The notes beneath the pieces were generated by a model. The model was not told where the DNA came from. It worked only from the letters and a program-made list of their open reading frames with translations, and did not search any database. From Solimonas sp. SE-A11 (GTDB taxonomy: Bacteria; Pseudomonadota; Gammaproteobacteria; Nevskiales; Nevskiaceae), in contig NZ_JAUASX010000001.1 of the NCBI RefSeq assembly GCF_030345715.1, positions 434,001 through 498,000 of the forward strand: a stretch of DNA of 64,000 nucleotides, read 5' to 3'. Numbering within the stretch: position 1 is the first letter of the stretch; every line of letters begins with the position of its first letter. Positions 40,442-49,566 of the stretch are shown in pieces. A program made the translations under genes and the position numbers.

Positions 40442-41215
40442 ATGGGACTTGCGGTTCTGCTGCTGCTGCTGTCTGTGGCTGTCGACATGCTCGCAATGAA
40501 GTATGGCTTTTTGCATTTGTCCGGCGGACAGGTGTGGTTAGTGTCACTGGTCTTGATGAGCCTGTCGTTGGGAGCGATTGGCTGGGCGGCGCATAAGCGC
40601 TGGGACGGCGTGCTGATCGATAGGGACAACCGCATCAGCTTATCGCGTCTGCAACTTATCGTGTGGACCCTGCTGCTGCTGAGCGCATTGCAGGCTGTGG
40701 GCATTTTTAACATTCCCGCGTGCCTCACCGGCGACATGCGCGGTCCGGTAGACGTTCGCATTCCATCCGAGATTTGGGTCCTACTAGGCCTGGGAAGCTT
40801 CACGGCTGTGGCCGCGCCTACAATAAAACAGCGCTATCGCAGTCACTCTCTGCAGCATGGGACCCTGGCCGACGCGATCGCCGTGCATGTCAAGACGGGT
40901 TTACGCCTCCAGACGCAAGGCAGCTTTGATGGGCGAGTGTATAGAAATGCCACGCCCGCAGATGCCAGGTGGCTCAACTTGGTGATGGGCGACTATGAAG
41001 GTGCGGCGTACATAGACATTAGTAAGGTGCAGCATCTAGTGCTCACGCTGCTCTTGGTCCTGATATACGCACTGGCGCTCAATCAGTTGCTCGATAAGCC
41101 TTTGCCATATCGAGAGGCGATCAGCCAGTTTCCCGAAATTTCATCGGGATTTCTCTCACTGTTGGGGATTAGCCACGCCGCTTATCTCGCCGATAAGTCT
41201 GGAGGCCAAACGTGA
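40442..41215 (+). CDS. Multi-spanning membrane protein of unknown giant-protein operon
   Basis: The ATG at 40442 has a GGGGGGAC ribosome-site candidate; earlier starts at 40337 and 40286 would add a basic N-terminus. About six hydrophobic spans are predicted (MGLAVLLLLLSVAV; VWLVSLVLMSLSLGAIGW; LQLIVWTLLLLSALQAVGIF; IWVLLGLGSFTAV; VQHLVLTLLLVLIYALAL; SSGFLSLLGISHAAYLA). The segment RDNRISLSRLQLIVWTLL is conserved-looking. It is the first gene of a five-gene operon, with 25 bases to the next start. I recognise no family; an anchor or channel role for the later genes is only an inference. Confidence 0.6.
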   Translation: MGLAVLLLLLSVAVDMLAMKYGFLHLSGGQVWLVSLVLMSLSLGAIGWAAHKRWDGVLIDRDNRISLSRLQLIVWTLLLLSALQAVGIFNIPACLTGDMRGPVDVRIPSEIWVLLGLGSFTAVAAPTIKQRYRSHSLQHGTLADAIAVHVKTGLRLQTQGSFDGRVYRNATPADARWLNLVMGDYEGAAYIDISKVQHLVLTLLLVLIYALALNQLLDKPLPYREAISQFPEISSGFLSLLGISHAAYLADKSGGQT

Positions 41216-41240
41216 ACTGGGTCCGTAGAGGGGGTCCGCA

Positions 41241-42974
41241 GTGACCCCGGCGGAGCTTGGCGCGCTGACTGAGCGACTAGCCGAGCTAGGCTTCAATATG
41301 GTGTTCGACGTCACTCTCGAAACATCGCCGTGGCTGCGGCACGCCATACGCGAATTTCAAATCTATGCGCGCTTTGCGCGCGTCGCGAAGCTCAGATCAG
41401 ACAACGCAACTGATCCGCGCTGGGTCAATCGGCTGCAGGCGACTGACAATAGTAAGCCCTACACCGGAGCGATTAACGGGACTTACGACGCGGCGCTGCA
41501 ACCCTTTCTCGATCACTGGCACGCTGAGAACTATCGCTGCCCGGTTGTCGCCGAACTCTATGTCAATAACGCCAAGCCCACTTGGCCTGAGTTGGGGGCT
41601 GACACGAAAGGAGTGCGCGGAAACTATTGGCGTTATGACGATCCTCGGATCGAGTCGTTCGTCAAAGAGCATCAGGATGAGAAGGATCCGCGCGGGCGGC
41701 TGCAAGTACGAATCTGCGACCTGAGTGGTATGTTTGAGTCGGCGCACAGTGCAGGCACGATGGTAAAAAGCGGCCGCATCCGCCGCCATGTTGTAACTTC
41801 GGGAAAAGGCAAAAAAAAGAAGACTGACACATGGGTCGGTGGATTTGTCGGTGATTCGCGAATCGTTACTCCGACGGCCGAAGTTCTGCCCAAGACGATG
41901 ATCGACCAAGAATGGGCGCAACTGACCGATTCCGCCAAGCAGACCTTTCGGGTAGTACGTGCCGTCTCTGAGCAAGAGTGTCTCGGCTACCTTCAATCGA
42001 TCAACGGCTATGACGACGCGTGGATGTCGCTCGGTCCATGTCACTGGACATTGGCTCTGGCGGTCCCCGGCCAAGCGGAGCCCGACCAAGACGCGGGAGC
42101 GGGCGAGTTGCCGGCCTTTTTGGCTTATTGGGCATCGACCGAGCCAGCCGATGCTAGTGCCAGACTACTCGAACCTTTCGGAATTATGCCGCGGCCGGCT
42201 TGGACTAATGGAGAGCCTCCGAGCAAGCCGGGGGCGATTTGCGCCTATACCGGGCGTTTACATTGGTTGCCGAAGCCGGCAGGCGGGTCCGGATCCGATT
42301 CTCCGATCGCGAAGGTTGAGGACCTTAATTGGTTTCGTACCACTCATTGGTTTTGGCGGTTCCTAGCGCTCGCCCGTAACGTCAAATCGTTTCGATTGCG
42401 CCAATGGCATATGACGCGAATTCGGATTCGAGACATTCTGGCCTATGAGATTGATCCTTCGGATCGCCCCACCAAGCCAGCGGGCACGGCCAAGGTTCCC
42501 GTCGGAAATCTTGTCACCTCAGAAGCGGGCGTTGCGCTGCTGCTGCGCTGCCATATCCGAAAGTCGGGGTTTCTTGCCCAAGGAAATCTGGCCCATCCAT
42601 CGCTGCGTTTGGCTCTCGCCTTTGCGAATATTTCCGAAACGGACCCGAATAAATGGAAGGACGCGGAAGAGAAACAACTGATCCAAGGATTGCTTGCTTC
42701 CGCGGCAGTCGCGGGTCTGCCTGCCAAGACCGCGGCTAGACTAAAGAAGCTAAAACTCGAAGAAATTCACGGGATGCGAGATGAACTCGCAGGACTTATG
42801 TCCGCGGGTGACCTATTCGACCAATGCCAAAAACTGCTTGCTTGGCCCGACCCACGTAATTTCTCCTGGGGCCGAAAGGGCGCGGCTTTCAAGCTGGCGA
42901 AAGACGTCGCGACGCCCGGCCTTCGTCAAGCGCGCGGCTCCTTCACGCTCGATGTGAGCAATTTGCCTACCTGA
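41241..42974 (+). CDS. Possible lysozyme-like/peptidoglycan-binding protein of giant-protein operon
   Basis: A GTG-started protein of 577 residues. Near its N-terminus, LRHAIREFQIYARFARV followed by YTGAINGTYDAALQPFLDHW resembles a peptidoglycan-binding helical domain. Near residue 240, VVRAVSEQECLGYLQSINGYDDAWMSLGPCHWTLAL recalls lysozyme-like proteins in which a Glu precedes a YD-x-A...G-x-x-x-W-T block. This is suggestive only; no family was confirmed. The C-terminal 150 residues are helical (KLKLEEIHGMRDELAGL). No signal peptide is seen, so if it acts on the cell wall it must be carried there by the partners in this operon. Confidence 0.45.
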   Translation: MTPAELGALTERLAELGFNMVFDVTLETSPWLRHAIREFQIYARFARVAKLRSDNATDPRWVNRLQATDNSKPYTGAINGTYDAALQPFLDHWHAENYRCPVVAELYVNNAKPTWPELGADTKGVRGNYWRYDDPRIESFVKEHQDEKDPRGRLQVRICDLSGMFESAHSAGTMVKSGRIRRHVVTSGKGKKKKTDTWVGGFVGDSRIVTPTAEVLPKTMIDQEWAQLTDSAKQTFRVVRAVSEQECLGYLQSINGYDDAWMSLGPCHWTLALAVPGQAEPDQDAGAGELPAFLAYWASTEPADASARLLEPFGIMPRPAWTNGEPPSKPGAICAYTGRLHWLPKPAGGSGSDSPIAKVEDLNWFRTTHWFWRFLALARNVKSFRLRQWHMTRIRIRDILAYEIDPSDRPTKPAGTAKVPVGNLVTSEAGVALLLRCHIRKSGFLAQGNLAHPSLRLALAFANISETDPNKWKDAEEKQLIQGLLASAAVAGLPAKTAARLKKLKLEEIHGMRDELAGLMSAGDLFDQCQKLLAWPDPRNFSWGRKGAAFKLAKDVATPGLRQARGSFTLDVSNLPT

Positions 42975-42993
42975 GATGAAGGAGATGCGCGCT

Positions 42994-44232
42994 ATGAAGA
43001 ATGTCGTGGCCACTCTTATGACGCTAACGCTACTCAGCGGTTGCGTGGCTGGCAACATTTCGCCACAGACCCATGTGCCTCTCGATACGACAATAAAGCT
43101 CCCCGTTGACGCGCCGATTTTGGTGCCAGTGCGGTACGGCGTTCCGAAGCCTGCGATCGGTACTCGCTGTGGAGATTCTCCGTCCTCACACGAGACAGAA
43201 GAAGAGCTGCAGGCGCGGAAATCGATCGGTCTTCCCTACGCAGTGCGCCCGGGTGTCGGTTCCAGAGTTGTGCTATCGACCTTCAGTGCAGGAACATTTC
43301 GCGAACGACTGGGGTCGGGTAACTCGGGGCCTCCAACGCTGACGCCTATTCGGATTTCTCTGCGACTAGTCGAGGAAGGTCGCCCGATAGATCTTGATGA
43401 GCGTGCAGTATTGGCGAGCTTTCTGACTGCGAATCGCACTGAATGGAGCTCCGAAGATGCGACCGATGACTATCCGGTGTCGAAGTCACGAAGAAGTACG
43501 CTTGTCCAAACGCTCGAGGATAATCAAGCAAAACTGTGGAACGCGTTGGTGCGAAGTGTTTGCATCGAAGTTCGGAATGTTTCGCCTGGAAAAGGGCAAG
43601 TCCTCCCCGCAATCCGTGCGGTCGCCGATATGGCCGCCTTATGCGCGACAATAGAAGACGCGGATGTACGGAGGGAATTTGTTAGAGCGTTTATCGACGT
43701 CAGAGCAGCGCATGACAACAAAATTGCGTGCAACAGCATTGTCAATCGCTCGCTCAACGGAACCGGCTCTCTTGTTGCTGGGGCCGGCTGGTTGAACGCG
43801 GCGCTGGGACTAAGCGCTGGTGGTGGTGATAACGACTATTATGACAGCGGCGTGCTGGCGTCATCAAAAGCCATAATCGGTGCAATAGATCTAAATGTTG
43901 TGCGGCCATTCTTTAGCGACGCTCCACCGTGGTCTCTTGCGGCTTGGGAAAAGTCGCGAATCTGCGAAGTGAATGATGAAGCGAAGATTGTCGCTCTGCG
44001 GCTAAAGGGTACGGACAACTATTTCGAGGTGGTTGAGAGCGAGCCAACGCATCGGGTCATCTACGGCCACATACAGCGCAGCCTTGTGCGGATCGAAGGC
44101 TCCAGCCCTTTCAAGACGAGAATTGCTAGAACTGATCTTAGGCTGTTGACAGCGGCTGACGTGCAGGGCTTACGTTGGGGGGCTGGGAGTAAAGCTGTAA
44201 ATATTAGCGGTTGTGAAAAGGCGGGCATGTAA
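42994..44232 (+). CDS. Lipoprotein of giant-protein operon
   Basis: A 412-residue lipoprotein with signal peptide MKNVVATLMTLTLLSGC (Cys17). The start at 42994 has AAGGAG nine bases upstream; the longer frame from 42976 is less likely. The mature part has several Cys residues, a TPIRISLRLVEEGRPI segment that suggests an OmpA-like periplasmic fold of unknown type, and a Gly/Asp-rich stretch near residue 270. Its stop TAA shares a base with the ATG of the 1775-residue protein (44232), so these two are translated together. Probably membrane-anchored in the periplasm. Confidence 0.65.
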   Translation: MKNVVATLMTLTLLSGCVAGNISPQTHVPLDTTIKLPVDAPILVPVRYGVPKPAIGTRCGDSPSSHETEEELQARKSIGLPYAVRPGVGSRVVLSTFSAGTFRERLGSGNSGPPTLTPIRISLRLVEEGRPIDLDERAVLASFLTANRTEWSSEDATDDYPVSKSRRSTLVQTLEDNQAKLWNALVRSVCIEVRNVSPGKGQVLPAIRAVADMAALCATIEDADVRREFVRAFIDVRAAHDNKIACNSIVNRSLNGTGSLVAGAGWLNAALGLSAGGGDNDYYDSGVLASSKAIIGAIDLNVVRPFFSDAPPWSLAAWEKSRICEVNDEAKIVALRLKGTDNYFEVVESEPTHRVIYGHIQRSLVRIEGSSPFKTRIARTDLRLLTAADVQGLRWGAGSKAVNISGCEKAGM

Positions 44233-47200
44233 TGGCTACGCTGGCGTTGCTCGGACTCGACCTGACGATCGCTGCTGGCGGAAGCGTTGACTCACCTTAC
44301 CCAGGAGTGACGGCGCGCTTCACTCTCGACGCGGCAGCTACACGGCTAACAATACAACTCAATGGCAACTCCGGCGCAGTACGCTTTACGGGTGTGCAAA
44401 TACATTTGGCCTGTTCGATTCAAGATGGACGCGTGGTGTTTAGAGATGCGCCAAATGTCGCGAGCACTGGGGAAGTAACGCTGACTATTGGAGGCCGCTT
44501 CGTCACTGCAACTGCTGAGGGGGCAGTGGTCGATCGCGGGGTGCTCTTTTTCAGACACCCAGCAACCCTTGCGCAGGAACTCGCTCAAAGCACTGGGAAT
44601 CCCCTCGGCGCGGCGTTTAGCTTTGAGCGGTTGCAGTATTGGCAAAGAAGCCTGCTCTGCTGTGATATCGAAAAAAATACTGCCGAGCTTCTAGCCGACG
44701 ATACGCGGCCCCGGGCGCTATTGCGCGATCAATTCGGCGGTACGCAGACCAGCCCGCGGGTTGACCAATTTCTGCATTTGCGTGGTGCGCGCCTCGAAGC
44801 AGCGGAGGTGGCACTGCTGTTCGATCCGGTGCATGGCGCCCTATATCTCAATGCTGACATTCTCGATCCGACAGTAGCGCTCGATGACAAAGAGAACAGC
44901 CTATTGTTCCAGCATATCATCGCCGAGGGGCGGGTCGAGGCGGATTTTGCGAGCACCGCGTCGGGCTGGGTAATCACCCAGTGGTGGGTAGCACCACAAG
45001 CAAAAGACTTTATTCTGGGCGTGCCCGCTCTGCGCGACGAACACGGTCATCCACTTGCGCTGCGTGTACCTGGTCGGGTACCGCTCAGCCTGCGCATCGG
45101 TGGGCGCAAGGCAGAACGCAACGGGCGGCTCAACCAAGCGGTTGTGTTGGGCAAGCGCGACGCGATATTCGAATGCGAAGTTGTACTTGTCGCGATTGAC
45201 CCGATTGCCACTTATGGATTGACGCGGGCGCCGAAGCCGCTTGGCAATGACAGGATCGTAAGCGCGCCCTACTGGGTGCACGACGGACGCGCGCTCGTGG
45301 TCGGAACCCGCCCGCGCGAGATTCTAGGCTGGTCGGCCAACGGCGCAGTGCGCACTGGTGAGCGCACTGCGCTTGCCTGCACTCTTAAACTTAACCCAGT
45401 TCGCCCGCAGGCAAGTGACCTGTTGTTCGTCGAAGCGGGCGTGGCGTTTAATACCAAAGGAATGACGCTGTGCGCCGAGCTTCCTGAGCGCGCGACCTTT
45501 GCCTTCGACGGCGGCGAAGCGCCGCCAATGCGTCGCTATAGCGCCGAAGGCCTTGGCCGCTCAGCAACGTTGCCGTTGTGTGACCTGAACTGGACCTTCG
45601 CCGAACTTGCTGGTCCGCGGCAGGATGCTGATCTTCAGCCGTTGTCTCACACTGCCCAGTCTTGGCCGACAAATCTCAACAAACAACTGATCGATAGCTT
45701 CGGTGCTGCATCACTCGGCAGATATGCGCATAGTGAGGGGCACCGCGCCGTCGCACCGACGCAACCGTTCGCCCGCTTAATCGGTGTCCCGCCAGCGACT
45801 ACTATGGGCATGATGGGCCGCATGGCGCAAGCTTTCGCTCCAGCCGAAACAGTGCTGAGGCGACCTACGAGTTCATTGGTGGGCTTCGCGGGCGGGTTGG
45901 CAACGTCATCAACGGCTGCGCTGTTCGGCGGCCCACGCTCAGCCGCAGCCATTGGCGATGCTGTTCAAAAACTTGATCACGCGCGTGGCACGTTGGGGCT
46001 TCAAATCGAATCTTTTTTTCGATTCTGGGCTGGCATAAATCTGCCTGGAGGGCTGATATCAGATCCGTCACCAGCTCGCCGCGCGCTGCGCGCCTACTTG
46101 GTGGGCGAGCCGATAGCGCTCGGTAACCCGGAGGATTGGGGATGGGATGAATTGCTTATGGCATCGACGCGGCTCAGTCAGGCTTCAGAGTTGCTCGGAC
46201 GCAATCCGCCGCGCGTGCTCGGCTTCGACGAGTATGCCGAAACGTTATCGACGTCTCTGCCTGATGAAGTCGTCGAACTACTAGACCCAGCGGGCGATGA
46301 TGGCCCCGTTTCATGCATTTTCCAGTACGCCTATGCTCCGCCGTCAATTGATGTACTTAAACGGGCATTAGCGGCGGTATGGAGTTCGGAGACAGCGCCA
46401 GTCCTGCGAGAACATCTACCCGTGCTGCGTCAGGTGATTGACTCTGGACTCAAACAAGCGGTTAATGATTTTTTTGCGGGCGCTGGCAAGCCCGCCGGCC
46501 TGATCGCCGAGTTGCTCCAAGGCTTGTCGCCGCTAGTTGAGCAGGTAGAGTTGCTCTGGCGCGACCACCAGCAACTCGACCCGGATATAAGTGCACTGTT
46601 TGATGATTTCAATGCGCGCTATGGGGCGCTGTTCTCGCCCGAAGTTTATTCGGCGCTACTTGCCGACCCAGTCGATGCTGAGGCGTTGTTGCAGGCGCTA
46701 CGTGCGCTCGGGATGCCGCTAATCAGCTTGGCCGATTTGTCTTTCGAGCCTCCCGACTACCTTATGCTGTCGCGGCGCACGCGTTCGGCAGGCGTCGCAG
46801 GCGACACCGAGTCGCTGCACCCGGTCGATCGAATCGCGGCATTATGGAACCACCGTCTCGACTTCTGCAGCCTGGGTGGCGGCAAGGCTTGGGATATGTT
46901 CCTCGACGACGAGACCACCGTCGTGGTCAAACTCGGAGGTGACCGGGGGCTCGCCGCAGTCTTGGCCGAAGCACACAAGGCATATGCAACCCCCGGATGT
47001 GACGACCCGTTCGGTCTGGCGAATGGCATCCAGACCAGTGATCCAGTCGGCGCATTTTGCGCACAACTAGCCAGTGAATTGCTTCGCCCCGAATGGCGCG
47101 GCGTGCTGATCATTAACCCCACCGTGGATTTAGAGCGCGATCCGGTGCTAAGCACCTTGTGCGGCCTTCCGCATATCGCTGCGCGCTATGCGGCTGTGGG

Positions 47201-49559
47201 CGGCCAGACCCCAGCGGCGCTTCAGGGCATTGACCTTGACGTGTGGGGGAGAATCGAACGGCGCGCCGAACGCGAGGGGTGGGCTGAGGCCAAGGGTGAT
47301 TCGCTTAAGGGCCCGCCAGAATGGGGCAAAGCTGACGTTGGTTGGGCTCTGAGCAAATTCGAAGCAACGATCAAGAACACGACAATCCTGTCGGGTGAGA
47401 TCGCCTTCCTTCTCGAGGTCCGCGAACTGTTCGGCCGCACTAGCGATTGGCCGTTGATTACCGTATCGGGAGTGCTGCGTCCGGCGGATGCCCCAACCGC
47501 TGGTGCCGCCCGTGACTTCACTTTTGGGGCGAGCTTCGATACACCACTCAAGCTCAACGTCGATGTTGCATTTATCGAAGATTTATTTTTGCGGGGAGTG
47601 CGGGTGGGTTCGCACGACGGAGACACTACGCTCAACATAGATGCCGATCTCAAATGCCGAAAATGGAGTCTGGGTGGATTCGACTTTGAGCTACCCGATG
47701 CGCCGGTGCGACTATCCGACTTTCGCGTCCGCATGCCCGCGGTCAGCGGTGGGCTATCGATCCCAATGGGGATTCGCCGTGCGCTCGGATTCGATCTGGG
47801 CGCGATCCGCTTCCCCGTAGTCGGAGAACGTCAATTCCGCATTGCCGGTCTTGAGATAAAGCCCGTTGGAGTCGGGCTATTGCGCGATAGCGGCGCACAG
47901 ATTCTGAAACGGCTGAAAAGCGAGACGATGTCGATCGTCGATCCAGAAGTAACCGATCAGGATCGCTATGCTTATCCCTATCTCGATACAAGAATTTCAT
48001 TCGGCAGTGGTCCTGAACTAGGCGGCGGCGGGCAACTCGCCTTGGTCGCACGTACCGGTGTCCCGGTATCCGATCCGGGCACCAAATTTCACGCCCCGGG
48101 ATTAGGCGTTGCCTCGCTCGAAGGGCGCAATCTTAAATTGTCTCTGTTCCGGCTCCTGACAATTGAAGCAGAAGAAGTTTCGGTGGAGGTTCTACCGCTG
48201 CGCGAGCCAACACTCGTAGCAGGCGAGTTTGAATTCACTGAAAGCGCGAATGGTCAGAGCAGATCCGGCGAAATCATGCCCTTCTCATTTAAAGATGACG
48301 GAGTGGCAATCGCTACCGCCGATGCTAGGGTCGGTGTGATCAACGTCAAGAATTTCAATCTCAAGCTACTGTCCTGGTCGCTGTTCGATGATGACGATGA
48401 ACGGCAGTTGATTCTCGCGCAGAAAACGGAGCAAGGTGGTGGGCGCGGCATGCTCGCTTGGTACTCGAGCGGTGAAAAGGAGCCGAGCGGCGCATTCTTT
48501 AAGCTGCACTGGCTCTTGATTGCCCGAAACTTCAATCCGGGCCATGGCGTTCTCAATGCCTTACTAAGCCCAAGTCATGGCGGCGATGTCCCTGCCGAAC
48601 GCAAGGCGATAGCGGGCATAATCACACGTAATCCCAACGCACAACTGAACGCCAGCATAGGCAAGGACGATCCATGGCTATTCGGCATCCGCTTCGATTT
48701 GGGTGAACTGTTTAAACCGTGCGTGCTGGTGCTACACGACGGACACTACTACGGCATCCGTTTGGGCGGATTGGTGCCGAAGTTACTTACCGGAGAAGAA
48801 GAACTTAACTTCGCCTACATCCCTGGTTCTGAGCCAGCACTCGATCGCTTTCGCACGACCTTCCGTTGCGCTGCCTTTGATTTACTTGCGGAAATGCGAT
48901 CGGGTGTGATGGCACTCGAATGGAGTCCGTGTTGGGATTTTCTGATTGATTGCGGACAGCCTTGGCGCGGCCCTGAGGGCTATGCTTGGGAACGCAGCTT
49001 TTCTATTCCGGTGGGCACCTATGAAGCTAAATTTGGCTTCTTCATCGAGCGCCGCACCAGTCTCGCCCCGCCTCCGACTTTGCCCGGCGAACAGGGAAAG
49101 TTCGTCACGTTCAGTGCGGGCGCGGGATTCTATCTGGGTTATCGCTTCGAACTGTCAGCCGGAATCGCTTGGGTCCGTGCTGGAATAGGTGTATTCGGAG
49201 TTATGATCGGATCAGCAACGCTGAAACTTCCTGTCGGCGCAGATCCCCTCAATCCGCTGGCGCTGCTCAAAGGCTCCCTGGCGCAACTGCAGGTGGTCGG
49301 TGTAATTGGCATATATGCTTATGGAGAGGGCGGCGTCGAAGTATGGATTCTGTCGGCGCGCTTTCGCGTTTCGGCACAAGCCTTCGTCGAAGTCACGCTG
49401 ACCTATGTGCCGAGTGGTCGCAGCATGATAGCTTGGGATGCAACTTTGTCTGCACACTATTCGGCATCGGTACGTGTCGGGTCTGGATGGTTCAGTTGGA
49501 CCTTCCGAGTTTCGGGCGCGGTCCAGATGAGCATAAGCGGACGCGCGGCGTTCGGATGA
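44232..49559 (+). CDS. Giant protein 1 (1775 residues), unknown family
   Basis: The ATG overlaps the stop of the lipoprotein gene. There is no signal peptide (MATLALLGLDLTIAAGGSVDS). The protein is mostly beta-rich with a helical middle (residues about 500-900, for example YAEAAALLDPA-like and LVEQVELLWRDHQQLDPDIS). The C-terminal 150 residues read as alternating short strands with Gly/Ser (GYRFELSAGIAWVRAGIGVFGVMIGSATLKL; FRVSGAVQMSISGRAAFG), a repetitive beta pattern like a large fibre or shell. I recognise no family and propose no function. Composition is lower in GC than the flanking chromosome. Confidence 0.6.
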   Translation: MATLALLGLDLTIAAGGSVDSPYPGVTARFTLDAAATRLTIQLNGNSGAVRFTGVQIHLACSIQDGRVVFRDAPNVASTGEVTLTIGGRFVTATAEGAVVDRGVLFFRHPATLAQELAQSTGNPLGAAFSFERLQYWQRSLLCCDIEKNTAELLADDTRPRALLRDQFGGTQTSPRVDQFLHLRGARLEAAEVALLFDPVHGALYLNADILDPTVALDDKENSLLFQHIIAEGRVEADFASTASGWVITQWWVAPQAKDFILGVPALRDEHGHPLALRVPGRVPLSLRIGGRKAERNGRLNQAVVLGKRDAIFECEVVLVAIDPIATYGLTRAPKPLGNDRIVSAPYWVHDGRALVVGTRPREILGWSANGAVRTGERTALACTLKLNPVRPQASDLLFVEAGVAFNTKGMTLCAELPERATFAFDGGEAPPMRRYSAEGLGRSATLPLCDLNWTFAELAGPRQDADLQPLSHTAQSWPTNLNKQLIDSFGAASLGRYAHSEGHRAVAPTQPFARLIGVPPATTMGMMGRMAQAFAPAETVLRRPTSSLVGFAGGLATSSTAALFGGPRSAAAIGDAVQKLDHARGTLGLQIESFFRFWAGINLPGGLISDPSPARRALRAYLVGEPIALGNPEDWGWDELLMASTRLSQASELLGRNPPRVLGFDEYAETLSTSLPDEVVELLDPAGDDGPVSCIFQYAYAPPSIDVLKRALAAVWSSETAPVLREHLPVLRQVIDSGLKQAVNDFFAGAGKPAGLIAELLQGLSPLVEQVELLWRDHQQLDPDISALFDDFNARYGALFSPEVYSALLADPVDAEALLQALRALGMPLISLADLSFEPPDYLMLSRRTRSAGVAGDTESLHPVDRIAALWNHRLDFCSLGGGKAWDMFLDDETTVVVKLGGDRGLAAVLAEAHKAYATPGCDDPFGLANGIQTSDPVGAFCAQLASELLRPEWRGVLIINPTVDLERDPVLSTLCGLPHIAARYAAVGGQTPAALQGIDLDVWGRIERRAEREGWAEAKGDSLKGPPEWGKADVGWALSKFEATIKNTTILSGEIAFLLEVRELFGRTSDWPLITVSGVLRPADAPTAGAARDFTFGASFDTPLKLNVDVAFIEDLFLRGVRVGSHDGDTTLNIDADLKCRKWSLGGFDFELPDAPVRLSDFRVRMPAVSGGLSIPMGIRRALGFDLGAIRFPVVGERQFRIAGLEIKPVGVGLLRDSGAQILKRLKSETMSIVDPEVTDQDRYAYPYLDTRISFGSGPELGGGGQLALVARTGVPVSDPGTKFHAPGLGVASLEGRNLKLSLFRLLTIEAEEVSVEVLPLREPTLVAGEFEFTESANGQSRSGEIMPFSFKDDGVAIATADARVGVINVKNFNLKLLSWSLFDDDDERQLILAQKTEQGGGRGMLAWYSSGEKEPSGAFFKLHWLLIARNFNPGHGVLNALLSPSHGGDVPAERKAIAGIITRNPNAQLNASIGKDDPWLFGIRFDLGELFKPCVLVLHDGHYYGIRLGGLVPKLLTGEEELNFAYIPGSEPALDRFRTTFRCAAFDLLAEMRSGVMALEWSPCWDFLIDCGQPWRGPEGYAWERSFSIPVGTYEAKFGFFIERRTSLAPPPTLPGEQGKFVTFSAGAGFYLGYRFELSAGIAWVRAGIGVFGVMIGSATLKLPVGADPLNPLALLKGSLAQLQVVGVIGIYAYGEGGVEVWILSARFRVSAQAFVEVTLTYVPSGRSMIAWDATLSAHYSASVRVGSGWFSWTFRVSGAVQMSISGRAAFG

Positions 49560-49566
49560 GGGACGC

